A DNA stretch of 64,000 nucleotides from Macrostomum hystrix. Its lineage: Eukaryota > Platyhelminthes > Macrostomidae. Each line of letters begins with the position of its first letter. Position 1 is the stretch's first letter. The stretch covers positions 64,501 through 128,500 of the forward strand of contig CATNEN010000009.1 in assembly GCA_950097015.1 (NCBI GenBank). Reading direction: 5' to 3'. The position numbers and the translations under genes are program-made. Under the pieces are notes generated by a model, which was not told where the DNA came from, searched no databases, and worked only from the letters and a program-made list of their open reading frames with translations. Positions 46,060-56,885 of this stretch are shown here, piece after piece.

Positions 46060-49000
46060 TCAATGTCCTAGCTCTCCGCGGACAGTCTTGGCCGGTCGGC
46101 GGTAGGTGACGAATGCGGTAATGAGCAGGATGCAACCGAAGAATGCGAACAAAAGCAGCACTCCAGCAAAAGTGGCCACGAAGCCCTCACCACCAACGTC
46201 GCGCACTAACACCGCGGCGATACGCTGCAGAGAGCCATTGTTTGGCTTAGGCTGCAGGCCCAGCAGGCGGCAAGCCAGCGGGTACAGGTCTACGGCTTCC
46301 ATTGGGAGTTTTACCAGAGTACCATCGCGCTTGAAGTCCGGCCCTCTAGCAAGCCAAAGCGGCCGCATGTCATCGGATTCGGCAGCGAAGCCGCTGACAC
46401 CTTTTGGCAGCGTGGCTGACGAGCTGAACCGCAGCAGCCAAGGCGGCTGGGCGCGCACATAAACAGGCGGCAGCCGCTTGTGACATCCAGCCAGGTACTG
46501 CAGCTCTGGGGGCAAGCGGCTAGTCTCCCAGGCCTGCAGTGCGATGGACGGCTTTAACAACAAGCGGGAGACCAGGTCTGATGCCTGATGGCCGCTCTTC
46601 GGCCACAGCTGCGCATGAGCTCCGGCCTGCGTGCTAAGCAGATTGGCGAACCAATCGGTTGGCAGCCGGGAGCTCAGATCGATCACCTACAAACACAGTA
46701 ATGAAGGCCTAAACTTTAAATACTGTAATCTTTCTCGCAGTTTATAAACTAAAGCATAGAAATAATAAAAAATTCAACTAATAACCACGAGAATAATTGC
46801 AAATAATAAATAAGAAAACAGTAAAAAGAATATTCCTTGATTCTCCTGATTGCCTCACAAAGCAATGAGACAAATGTATTGCTTGCCCACAAACCGCTGT
46901 GGAGATACTTTGCACTGGGAAATATGCTCACCATAGAGGGGTCCACCGCTGCCATGCCGTGATCAGCGGTGACCACCAGGTTCACGGAATCTAGCAGACG
47001 CAGGCGGCGTAGGCCATCAAGCAGGTGACCAAGAACACCGTCCAACTCCAGAAGCTTCAAGCCCACCTCATTGCTCACCGGTCCGTGGATAGCCGCGGTG
47101 GCCGCGGGCTCGTCAAAATATAATAGGGCCAGACTGATCCTGCCATGAGTGTCAGGCTTGGCTAGCCAGTTGAGCAGAAGCTTTACTCGCGCTGCCTGGC
47201 TGTCACCGACGGCGCCCATCTGCGTTGGTCAAACGGATATGCAGGCAGCTAGCGGAGGAAATACATGATTGATACTATCGTTGGTATTGCTTTCGTCAGC
47301 CAAGTCGAGAATAAAGTCAATCACGTTAAGAATCTCCATTCAGTGCAGTAGCAGCCCTTGCCATAGAACTACACTTCGACCTTAGACAAAAAAGCCAATC
47401 GAATTGATAAAAAGCCAACCAAGTAGAGAATTCCAGTAAAAATGAACCAAATGGTAACAAAACAATTTACAATTGACATTTATGTATTTCTTAATTCGTA
47501 AACCGCGAGTCGTTAGCTGCACACAGTTGTAAAAATGAACTGTGCTAAAAAACAGCAAGTTGCATCTCTGCATCCACCGATTGAAAGGGCCCTTCCAGTC
47601 TGTATTGCCTTAATGCCTCGTATTTTGTAAGCTGTTGACTTTAAATGTTCAATATGGCTACCACGTTTTAAAGAAAGTTCCCCTTATTGATAGCATCAAT
47701 CAGACGCTGGCGATCTGCGCGATGTTGCTGCAGGCATTTTTGTTTAGAATGCACGCTTCGTGGCCTAAATAGCTTGGTTTGAAATCCTCTACTTCAGGGG
47801 TCGGCAACCTCCGGCCCGCGGGCCACATCCGAATTTGGTGACCCTGCCTGGCTGGCCAAGTTGGCTCTACTTGCTGATATAACTGAGCATTTGAATGACC
47901 TGAAACGCAAGCTGCAAGGGAAGGATACTCTCATCACTGATGTCTTTGCCTCAATCACAGCATTCGAGGTGAAGCTGCGACTGTGGGAGAGCCAGCTGGC
48001 AGATCACCGACGGCAGCACTTCTGACGCCTTTCAACTGTAGCTGATGACATTGTGGACTACAGAGCAGCTGCTGACATAATCTCCACTTTGCGAGAGCAG
48101 TTTAAGAGCAGGTTCGAGGCCTTGAGAGAGTGCGCAGCAGATTTCAAGGTCTTTACTTCACCATTCTCTGTAGTTGTGGACGACCTTCCGGACTCCATCC
48201 AGATGGAGGTGGTGGAACTCCAGTGCAACGACGAGCTACGGAGCAAGTTTGCTGCAACATCACCTCTCGCTTTCTTCAAAAAGCACCTCGATACTAAGCT
48301 TTTTCCTGCAGTGGCAGCGCATGTCAGACGAGTGGTCTCCATGTTCGGCAGCACTAATTGGTGTGAGCAGGTGTTTTCCCGCATGAAATACACCAAGAGC
48401 CGTCTCCACTCGCAGCTGTCTGACTGTCATCTGAACGATGTTCTGCGGCTGTCCTGCACTGCTTTTAAGACAGACATTGCAAAGCTGCGCCAGGCTCATC
48501 AGCAGCAGGTTTCACACTGAAGGGTGAGCAATGAAGTGAGTGACAATTGAAAGCTTATTAACTGACCACATACTTTTATTGTTCCCACCTTTGTGACTCA
48601 AATTTTTGCTTGCTTTGAAGTGCTAATGTTTCACTTGCTCCACCCGCTATGTGTCTACTCTTTCCCACCTCTATTGTCTGTGCAACCTTCACTGCATGGT
48701 AGTGTTTCGTAGCAGCCTGTTATGACATTTTTTAGACTGCTATGTTATGCCGGTAGTCAAGAAGCTGTTACTTTCGTGTTCATTATTTTCTTGCATTTTA
48801 GGACTTATAACTAAGTTCTCAATTAAAAGGGGGTGGAATTATGATTAGAAGCCAAGTTGATGCAGACAAAATAAGGGGCAGGGGGACAACTGATAGTTGA
48901 TACTTACTGTTACAACTGATACTTACAGGCTGCTTTTGTTTCCATTATGATTTAATTTTCAATGCTTGGCGTGTGTAATGCTTGTACTTCGCATATGAAA

Positions 49001-50161
49001 TTCGATTTTTTATTAAAATGTAATTTGCACGTACAAATGTGCATTTATTTGCAATTTAAGTGCAATGTGAAGTGTAATTCTGTGTCGATGATAAGGTGTT
49101 ATTTATGCAGTACAGCACAAAATATATGCAGCAGTCAAGTCAATACACTTGTTTTAAATTAATTTGTTTAAAAGTTTTCCTACTTTTTCCAAACTTTACT
49201 AACAGCTTGCATAGATAAAAATACTTAAGTCATGGCTGGCTGCTCACCCAACAATCAGTCGCCCTGAATAATAATAATGTTCAAAGTTGCAAAAAATATC
49301 TACAAAGCATCATTTTACCAACATTTTTCCTCAAATGTTTTGGCCCGCGGCCATTCATCAACTTTTAATCTGGCCCGCGCAGCTAAAAAGGTTGCCGACC
49401 CCTGCTCTACTTCATTGAATTTAAGCCCTAGAGAAGAGCATTTAATAAACTGTTAATAAGCAGAACTCCAGCATCAGATCTGAGTGATGCTCAGGATGGG
49501 ATTCTATAAGATTACGAGAGGTGCATGACGACGCTCTCACCGGCAGTGGCGAGGCAGAACCGTCAAAGAGAACTGTAGAGCCAGGCAGCAACACGAGTGA
49601 CTTGCCACCAGCACGCTGGTTGGCCAGCCAGAGGGGCTCGGGGAATCCCTTGTAGAACCAAGCGGCATCAGTCAGGCCTGTGAGGTTGGCTCGGCGGAAA
49701 ACCACATCAGGTCTGTCGCTATCCAGAAAGGAGTCAAATGGAATGCAGTGACTGCCCGGGTAGAGTCCAGTCAACATACTCCAGAAGTTCGGCATGGAAT
49801 CCGTGGGATTCACACTAGACACATGGGCAGCGCGAACTCCCTGCTTGATCAGAGCCTCCAGACTGGAAAGGTTGAGGCCGCGCGACCGATACACCTCGGG
49901 GAAATCGTGGCGCAACCCGCTGAATATTGCCACAATAAGAGGAGACGTGGAAACTCCCTCAGAATGCATTGAGTGTCCCATAGAATGGTCCTGGTGCATC
50001 GAATGCTCCTGGTGCATCGAATGGTCCTGGTGCATCGAATGGTCCTGGTGCTGATGAGCCGAATGGTCATGCGTGATCATACTGTGGTCGACGGCCCCTA
50101 CTTGGCTGTAGTGACACGCACAGAATGACAGCAGCAGCAGCAGCCATTGAAAGGTGGCCAT
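46060..50161 (-). CDS. ENPP-like type I membrane pseudoenzyme with His/Met-rich N-terminus, three exons
   Basis: Exons 50161-49541, 47219-46932 and 46686-46060, all phase 0, give 511 residues. A signal peptide (FQWLLLLLSFCAC) precedes a stretch of about 45 residues built from DHSMHQ-type repeats, then the alkaline-phosphatase-fold body of the nucleotide pyrophosphatase/phosphodiesterase family, then a membrane span (FAGVLLLFAFFGCILLITAF) and a short basic tail, as in ENPP4/5. Family motifs are clear: TGLYPGSHCI, EPLWLANQ, NLVVTADHGMAAVD, MRPLWLARGPDFK, NNGSL. Most catalytic positions are altered: FDG is FSG, the TxTFPNH nucleophile region is TDSMPNF, EPDxxGH is EPAATAA, and the late HGY is SGF. 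Only the DHG pair remains. It is probably an inactive surface protein, possibly metal-binding. Intron 1 carries a hAT element. Confidence 0.85.
47795..49404 (+). mobile_element. hAT (Charlie-type) transposon, internally deleted, with intact ends
   Basis: The tips CAGGGGTCGGCAACCT (47795-47810) and its exact complement (49389-49404) are flanked by the perfect 8-bp duplication CTCTACTT (47787-47794 and 49405-49412). The tip sequence resembles those of vertebrate hAT-Charlie elements. At 1610 bp and with only the C-terminal part of a transposase, it is non-autonomous. It lies in intron 1 of the ENPP-like gene in the opposite orientation. Confidence 0.95.
47831..48520 (+). pseudogene. hAT transposase C-terminal part with one in-frame TGA
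   Basis: The frame reads DPAWLAKLALLADITEHLND, then KLRLWESQLADHRRQHF, a TGA at 48023-48025, and then the open part to 48,520. That part ends in the hAT dimerisation region VVSMFGSTNWCEQVFSRMKY followed by SRLHSQLSDCHLNDVLRL. It matches GTF2IRD2/ZBED5-like hAT transposases. The BED zinc finger and the first catalytic residues are deleted. It starts only some 35 bp inside the left tip, so the deletion runs from the tip into the gene. Confidence 0.88.
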
Positions 50162-50639
50162 CCAATCGGAGAAATGGTAGGCAGTCTGGAACTGCAGTGC
50201 ATACCAAATTTGTAACTAACTGCTCCGGCATTACCAATATTTTAATATTCAGCTCGCCATTGCTAAACTTCCTATTGCACATTGATATACTACATATGTT
50301 CCTACGAAATAGGCATAGATCCAGCATTTCTTAACTAAAATTTTTCTCATGTTCTCTTTAGTTGGCAAATAGTGCCCATTGAGTGGGCGAATTCTCCAAA
50401 GCTCAAGCCAAACAGAACCATTCAAAGAAGGCTAATCGCCACAAAAACTTTGTTGTTTGTTTTATCACAAGCGGTTATGGCTGCTGTAATTAAAAAACTT
50501 AACACAACTTCATAACCACAAAAAAACTAATTCTTCAAAAAGCTAAGAGAGGAACAAGTAGGCTACAAGCATGGCACACTAAAAGAAACTATGCTTTTAT
50601 ATGAAGTTTAATATAGCCTTGAGGGATATCCATAAAGTA
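50162..50639. other. Upstream region of the ENPP-like gene
   Basis: Between the ENPP start codon and the left end of the 10.1-kb element. No gene and no recognisable promoter motif. CpG is present at ordinary density. Confidence 0.35.
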
Positions 50640-50647
50640 GTGGGAAT

Positions 50648-50726
50648 CACAGATACTATAAACACTAGATAGGCCACTGAGGCTAATTTTCTGGGCAAGT
50701 TTTTTATTCTACTTTCTGCTTAGTAG
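50648..50726 (+). repeat. Left terminal inverted repeat of the 10.1-kb element
   Basis: It pairs with 60712-60790 in reverse complement, with 76 of 79 positions identical. Homology ends abruptly after TTAGTAG at 50,726. Confidence 0.93.
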
Positions 50727-51109
50727 TGATAAAAACATTTATGCGTTTATATAAAAAAATAAAAAACCAAGATGAATACAATGCAGCAATTGTATTATTA
50801 TATTATTAGCAAAAATAAACTTCTAACTATAATTTCTACGACAAAAAGCAATAGTGTGAATGCTTTAGATTGCATTGACAGCAATATTATTGCAGTTAAC
50901 TATACTTGGCAAATACAAGCTATTATATACTGCATATTTGTTTATCTAAATAGAATGATTTCACATCAATTAATCAGCTCATCGCAGTTTGTGAAACTTT
51001 CGCAGCGTGCTGCTCCTGCTCGCCGCTGCTCGCAGGCTTCTCATCTCGCAGCGGCACCAATGATGCAGTCGCAGCCGTGCAAACGTGCTGCATACCCCGC
51101 TTGGCTTTT

Positions 51110-51440
51110 TAGTCCGGATTTTGTCCGCTTTTGTCCGCTTTTGGGGTCCTTTCCGGACCAAATCGGGATTTTATCCGCATTTCATCCGGATTTCACGTCC
51201 GGACCAAAATGTGGGAGAAATTCCGGGCCAAATCCGGACAAAGGGGTTTCGCAAACCACTTTTGATCCGGATCTCATCCGCAATTTGATCCGAACTTTTG
51301 AGCGGACGAAAAGTCGGACTGCAGTCCGGATGAAAGTAGGGCGATAATGTATTTTGTCCGGAAATTTCATCCGCTTTGTCTCCCGCCTGTTCAACCGCAA
51401 TTGAGCCGGACAAAGTTCCGGACGAAGATCGGACAAATAT
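51110..51440. repeat. Cluster of TCCGGA/TCCGCA motifs
   Basis: About twenty copies of TCCGGA, TCCGCA, TCCGCT and their complements sit within 330 bp, on both strands, between the left inverted repeat and the Tnp2-like gene. Such clusters are usual as subterminal transposase-binding sites of CACTA-type elements. Here they may instead mark the left end of a nested element or a regulatory region. Confidence 0.7.
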
Positions 51441-51861
51441 TAAGATTGCTGTCTTACTTAATGTAGTCATCAGCTGTACCCACTGTACTGTCTGTACTGA
51501 CAGACTGCTTATTCGTATAGTATTCGTATGCAAATCCCGGATACGCTAATAAATGATGTCATTCTTGTGCAGCGCGCACCGATTCAATTTGGCACTTTGA
51601 CAGCTCGCCAGCCTTCTTTATTTGCATGATAATGAAGAGTTCTAGGTTGGCATTTCATAGGCATATTGTCAAGGGACTTAAACTGTACAGTGATGTACAC
51701 GAAGCTTCTTTTCCATTTTGCCGTACGTTTTGTAGGGTAATAGCTTCGCCTCCAAAAAGAGTAATAATTACGGTGCCACTGTTAACATGAGACACAAAGG
51801 TAAAGCTTTCTTTAAAAAATTCGGTCATTCCAGCGCACCACGTTTCTGCTGTCAGCTGCAT

Positions 51862-54800
51862 ATGGAGGAGCAGGACGCACAGCATCGCAGGCGCCTCTGG
51901 ATGAGGGCGTACATGCAGAAGCGAAGGGCGGCTCGCACACGCTCTCGGTCACCTATGTCTGCCTCTGGCTCATTGCCCGCCCATCCGGACCACACCCCAC
52001 CCAGCGCCGATGACGGCTCAGACGGCAGTGCAGATGACGGCAGCGCACATGACGGCTCAAACGGCAGCGCCGATGATGGCTCAGACGGCAGCGCCGATGA
52101 TGGCTCAGACGGCAGTGCAGATGACGGCAGCGCCGATGACGGCTCAGACGGCAGCGCCGATGATGGCTCAGACGGCAGTGCAGATGACGGCAGCGCCGAT
52201 GACGGCTCAGACGGCAGCGCCGATGCTGGCTCAGACGGCAGCGCCGATGCTGGCTCAGACGGCAGCGCCGATGACGGCTCAGACGGCAGTGCAGATGACG
52301 ACAGCGCAGATGACGGCAGCGCCGATGCTGGCTCAGACGGCAGCGCCGATGACGGCTCAGACGGCAGCGCCGATGCTGGCTCAGACGGCAGCGCCGATGA
52401 CGGCTCAGACGGCAGCGCCGATGACGGCTCAGACGGCAGCGCCGATGACGGCTCAGACGGCAGCGCCGATGACGGCTCAGACGGCAGTGCAGATCACGAC
52501 AGCGCAGATGACGGCAGCGCCGATGCTGGCTCAGACGGCAGCGCCGATGACGGCTCAGACGGCAGCGCCGATGCTGGCTCAGACGGCAGCGCCGATGACG
52601 GCTCAGACGGCAGCGCCGATGACGGCTCAGACGGCAGCGCCGATGACGGCTCAGACGGCAGTGCAGATGACGACAGCGCAGATGACGGCAGCGCCGATGC
52701 TGGCTCAGACGGCAGCGCCGATGACGGCTCAGACGGCAGCGCCGATGCTGGCTCAGACGGCAGCGCCGATGACGGCTCAGACGGCAGCGCCGATGACGGC
52801 TCAGACGGCAGCGCCGATGACGGCTCAGACGGCAGTGCAGATGACGACAGCGCAGATGACGGCAGCGCCGATGCTGGCTCAGACGGCAGCGCCGATGACG
52901 GCTCAGACGGCGGCACCGATGACGGCAGCGCCGATGACAGCAGCGCCGAGGACGCCGGTGAAAATAACATCCCCGTGCCCCATGACATGCTGGAAAATGC
53001 CTGGCACGATGCCCTGCCTTTGACAATCGGCGAAGCGCTGTGCGAGGTGAATTCCTGTGCATTAGACCTAAATGTGTCACGGGACGGATTTACCAGACTG
53101 TTGGCAATGCTGCATCGCCTAGTGCCCGGCAATAGGCTGCCTAGATCAGGACGAGCCGCTCGCGATGCAACTAAGTCGATTCAGACCATGTCGGGCACGA
53201 CAAAGTGCTTCACAGTGTGCAATGAATGCAACAGGAGTTCGCCTGGGGTGTGCCGAGCAGGTCTCACAACTTGCGTGCACTGCGGTGCGACCAACGTGGC
53301 GAACTTCTGGTGTTTTGATGTGCCCAGACAGCTGAAGACGCTCATAGAGTGCCGTAGCATGTTGGACCACGTCGTTTTCCCGGCCGACAGAGTAGTGCCA
53401 CCCGACGTAGTTCACTTTGCCACTAGTGAGCTGTACATTCAGTTCATGGATGGCGTCGATGTTCCGAGCCGCTGCGACCTGTCCTACACTTTCTGCTCAG
53501 ACGGCTTTCCACTGTTTAGGACAAGTTCGGTTGAAGTTTGTCCCGTCTACCTTAGTGTCAATGAGGTACATGACCGTTTTAAGCTGCGCTACGTAGTAAT
53601 TTGCGGCGTTTGGGCCGGAAAGAAGTAGATCCATGCGAGTGCATTCCACCCATTGGTCGTGGCCACCCTTAATGACCTACGCTTTACCGGGCTAGAGTTT
53701 GTTGACCAACAAGGCGTTCAGCGCCGTCTACGGTTTCATCCGCTAATCGCGATGTTTGACGCTCCAGCCAGAGCTGACGCGCTGTGCATGAAGCGCTTCT
53801 CCGCAAAATATGGATGCGATAAATGTTATCTGCTGACGTCCCTACACCCCTCGAAGCACGGTCGAGTGTTCGGCGTACAACTAACTCCTGCCATGCAGGG
53901 AACCGCCCGTCGCCTTGGCTGCACCCAAACGCTGGTTCGGTCTATGAATGACACATTTACTCTAGCTGAGCGCCACTCGCAGCAGAACCTAAACTCACGC
54001 ACCGACGTGTTAGGCGTCCGTGGACACTCGCCGCTCGGGCGACTGTGCGGGTTCGACTTTATCAGGGGGACACCACCGTGCTTTCTACACCAATTGTGCT
54101 CGGGATTGGTTCGCTACATCCTGTTTCAAATGTTTCTCGTGCGACATGAGAAGCCTGACCGGGGTGATACCAACTGCCCTGATCTGCACGGTCGGATTGC
54201 CGTAGTACAGAGTCGCCTGGAGAACATTCGCCTGCCCAGTTGCGTGCAGCGCCACACGGTGCATGAGCTAAGAGACCTCCGTCACCTTCGTGGCCACGAG
54301 CTAGAAGTCTGGATCCTAGCTTTCGGCCCGATGGTGCTGGGGGAATTTCTGCCACCGGAACACTACTGGCACCTGTTGCTCCTATCCTCCGCTGTATTCT
54401 GGATGACCTTGGAGGTTGCCCCAAGAAGCGAGTTGCCGCATGTCGAAATAACTCTCCGGCATAAATAACGCGCCTATACTCTCTGAGGGCCCTCACGTAC
54501 AACAGCCACTGCCCACCGGGGTGACCATCGTGGTATTCGAGTCCGCGCCCACGGAGGGCGGCGCCGGTAGAGGAAGGTCCACCTCCAGCTTTGTGGCACT
54601 TCGAGGACCAGAAACGACGTCCTTCAATTTCGCACGTGTTGAGGCACTCGGCGTCAACCAAGAAAACCGCGTCATGGTCTCTCTCGTAGCGCTACCCATT
54701 GAGCCTCAGCTTGACCCACTGGAGGCACTTTGCGCGGTCTCTGCAGCGTCACCTGAGCGTGGGTGCCGCTTCACTCATGTGCGGCGCCTTATGGTTGACC

Positions 54801-54925
54801 CGTTCGTTGACAGGCTCATTCTCGGTGCCGCTGTACGCGTGCCTCTGGCCGACGTTGTCGGTGTATGCGTCGTTTCAGACACGCATATCGCCCTAATGCC
54901 GCATGCCCAAATGGGTTTTTCTTAG
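51862..54925 (+). pseudogene. CACTA/EnSpm (Tnp2-like) transposase with in-frame TAG
   Basis: The frame opens at 51,787 and has a better start ATG at 51,862 (EEQDAQHRRRLWMRAYMQKR). A 24-bp coding minisatellite (52,010-52,950) encodes about 300 residues of DGSDGSAD repeats. Then a Cys-rich finger (CNECNRSSPGVC, CVHCGA) and the Tnp2 core: FCSDGFPLFRTSSVEVCPVYL with a catalytic Asp, VVICGVWAGKK, HPLIAMFDAPARADAL, YGCDKCY, GHSPLGRLCGFDFIRG. One TAG at 53626-53628 follows AGKK where the family continues AGKKKP. A second frame break lies at 54,466-54,520, before a C-terminal segment ending at 54,925 (VVGVCVVSDTHIALMP). Such enzymes move CACTA elements in animals and plants. It is either nested in the P element or part of its cargo. 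Confidence 0.8.
52010..52950 (+). repeat. 24-bp coding minisatellite (DGSDGSAD)
   Basis: Units are of the type GACGGCTCAGACGGCAGCGC plus CGAT with GAC/GCT variants, giving DGSADDGS and DGSADAGS. A higher-order block of about 180 bp (with DDSADDGSADAGSD) is repeated four times. Periodicity keeps all three plus frames and two minus frames open. Confidence 0.95.
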
Positions 54926-55986
54926 CAGTTTAGTCAAGCCGGTTCTGTCCAACGACAAAAATGTAAACTTAAGGAAAAAGTATACTATAAAAGAAAATAC
55001 TATAAGTTATAGTATAATCTATACAATATATTGAAATATTTTAGATTCGCCTCTGGTCTATCGATGTCCAGCTTAATGAATATTCTTATTATCTTCACCT
55101 GTTGTCTTTGACAAAAGCCAATTGCACACGGCTATTTCTAGGAAATGAGGAGGCGTAGGAAATCGACTATCTTTTCCTGATGTTGCACTCACTTTAGATC
55201 TTATGCTCGCAATCGGATTATATTTAAATGATCTTAGAATAAAAAATCACAAAGATGAAAACTCACTTTAAAATTTTCTGAGAGGTGTTTCCCAAACACA
55301 AGTGGTTAATGGTTACTAACGGATCCTCTTGTTAGATCACAATCGGAGGAAGTATGGTCTCAAATTGAAGATTGGATAAGAATTCAAGGAATTCAAGGAA
55401 CTTCAATGAAATAAGTCTAGTTTCTGACTAAGGTGTAGTCTGAGTATTGTAGCTGGCCAGGGATAGCAATGGCTAGCAAAGAGAATGAGTGGATTATATC
55501 AACTGCGGCTGGCTTGCGTAAGAGGAATTCAGGGAGAAAAAGGTTGGGGAAACACGTTCTCTCAGTGCAAGAACTTTTATATTACTTTACCAACGGCGGT
55601 CATTCGCCAGGATTTTCTAGGCGAATCCTAGGGCTCTTGCAAACGCATTTTTGCATAATAGGAAAACAGAATATTTTTTGTTTTTTTTTATATAAGCGCA
55701 TATAGGCGTGAATCGCATGGGTTAAATTGTAACACTTCAATATGCTATACCATTTTCAAACGAATATCGTATACGTTTACATTCATATGACACGTAATGT
55801 AAATAGAGACTTGAACGAACAATGTAACGTAATCTACTGGACACTAAATAAATCCGTCATGCTTTTGACTTGCGTAGTCCGCGCTGCTGGCCTGTCTTCT
55901 CATTTCTGCTCACGGTTCATCACTACCCACTACATAATTACAAATATGGCATAGGGAAACATGGAGACCTAAGCGCTGCATAAATC
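54926..55986 (+). other. AT-rich gap inside the 10.1-kb element
   Basis: No supported gene. A 78-codon frame at 55,469-55,705 starts with ATG but has no resemblance or splice context that I can use. An upstream exon of the CtIP-like ORF could be hidden here, because an acceptor-like TATTTCAG precedes that ORF at 55,994-56,001. Confidence 0.35.
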
Positions 55987-56004
55987 TTGCCATATTTCAG
56001 CCGA

Positions 56005-56613
56005 ATGGATGCCTCCGGACCTATTCAGTGGTCGCGGATTTTGGACGACGTCCTACTGGACAGCAACTTCTTGGACTTCTTGGACGACGATGATACCGAG
56101 ACGACCCTCGGGGAGAGCGACCGCCGATCACCGGGAGAAGGAGCCTGGCCCGTCGAGAGCCAGAACTTCTTGGACCCGGACGACTCGCTCGCGCTATGTC
56201 CGCCTGCTGCCAGCAGTACACAGGCACCTGCTTTACCAACTAGCCCTCGTGTACCCGTTAAGTACACGTGGGTGGACTATAACCGGTTGCCCGACGAGCC
56301 GCCGCCCAATTTCGACTCTCGCCGACCCGAGGAGCGCCGCCGAATCCCCGCTCAGACGTGCGCGGATTGCGAGAGTTGGTTCGCGGCGTTGCCACCGGCA
56401 GAGCGTGAGCGACGACTGCAGTGCCACGGGCGCCATCGACATCGCCCAGTTATCCAGTCGGCCGACTTCTTCGCTATTGCCATGCCGCCGAGCCCACCAC
56501 CCGCACCGATAGAGCACATGAAGGTGATGAAGCGCCGTCGGCGCCCCCTAAGAGACCTGCAGTCTGCAGGGCAGTCGGTAAAGAAGCAGTCGGTTGATGA
56601 GAAAGACGACTGA
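56005..56613 (+). CDS. CtIP/Sae2 C-terminal-domain protein
   Basis: The open frame from ATG 56005 gives 202 residues. Residues about 110-160 match the SAE2/CtIP C-terminal domain: EERRRIPAQTCADCESWF, then PPAERERRLQ and CHGRHRHR. The TCxxCE and CxxRHRxR signature has exactly the spacing of vertebrate CtIP (28 residues from TC to RHR). In CtIP/Sae2/Ctp1 this domain activates Mre11-Rad50-Nbs1 to cut protein-blocked or hairpin DNA ends and start resection. The N-terminal part is acidic and low-complexity, without the usual coiled-coil tetramerisation domain. The phosphorylated TPxxFW motif after RHR is changed to SADFF. A basic tail (KRRRRP) follows. It lies between the two 79-bp repeats, 273 bp upstream of the next ORF on the same strand. 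An upstream exon is possible. Confidence 0.75.
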   Translation: MDASGPIQWSRILDDVLLDSNFLDFLDDDDTETTLGESDRRSPGEGAWPVESQNFLDPDDSLALCPPAASSTQAPALPTSPRVPVKYTWVDYNRLPDEPPPNFDSRRPEERRRIPAQTCADCESWFAALPPAERERRLQCHGRHRHRPVIQSADFFAIAMPPSPPPAPIEHMKVMKRRRRPLRDLQSAGQSVKKQSVDEKDD

Positions 56614-56885
56614 AAGCCGATGTAGCCATTATGATGCGTGTACGTGACATGTGTTTTCATATAATCTTGGGAATTAAAAATTGAAGTTCGGCTCACAACT
56701 GGCAAGACTGGAACACAGAGACTTCATTTCTGTTATTTTCGCATTCACTCATGTTACTCCATAGACTCTATTAGACTTCTTGGTTACATTAGGTTAACCT
56801 TCGGTGGTTAGTTAACAAGGTTGCCTCCGGTTACCATGAAAATTATTATATACATCAACCGTCATCATCATCAGTTGCAGCTGCT

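Noticed and set aside
51787-51861. Earlier in-frame ATG of the Tnp2-like gene
   Set aside because: The 25 extra codons lack family resemblance; ATG 51862 begins the basic region that does resemble it. Not decisive.
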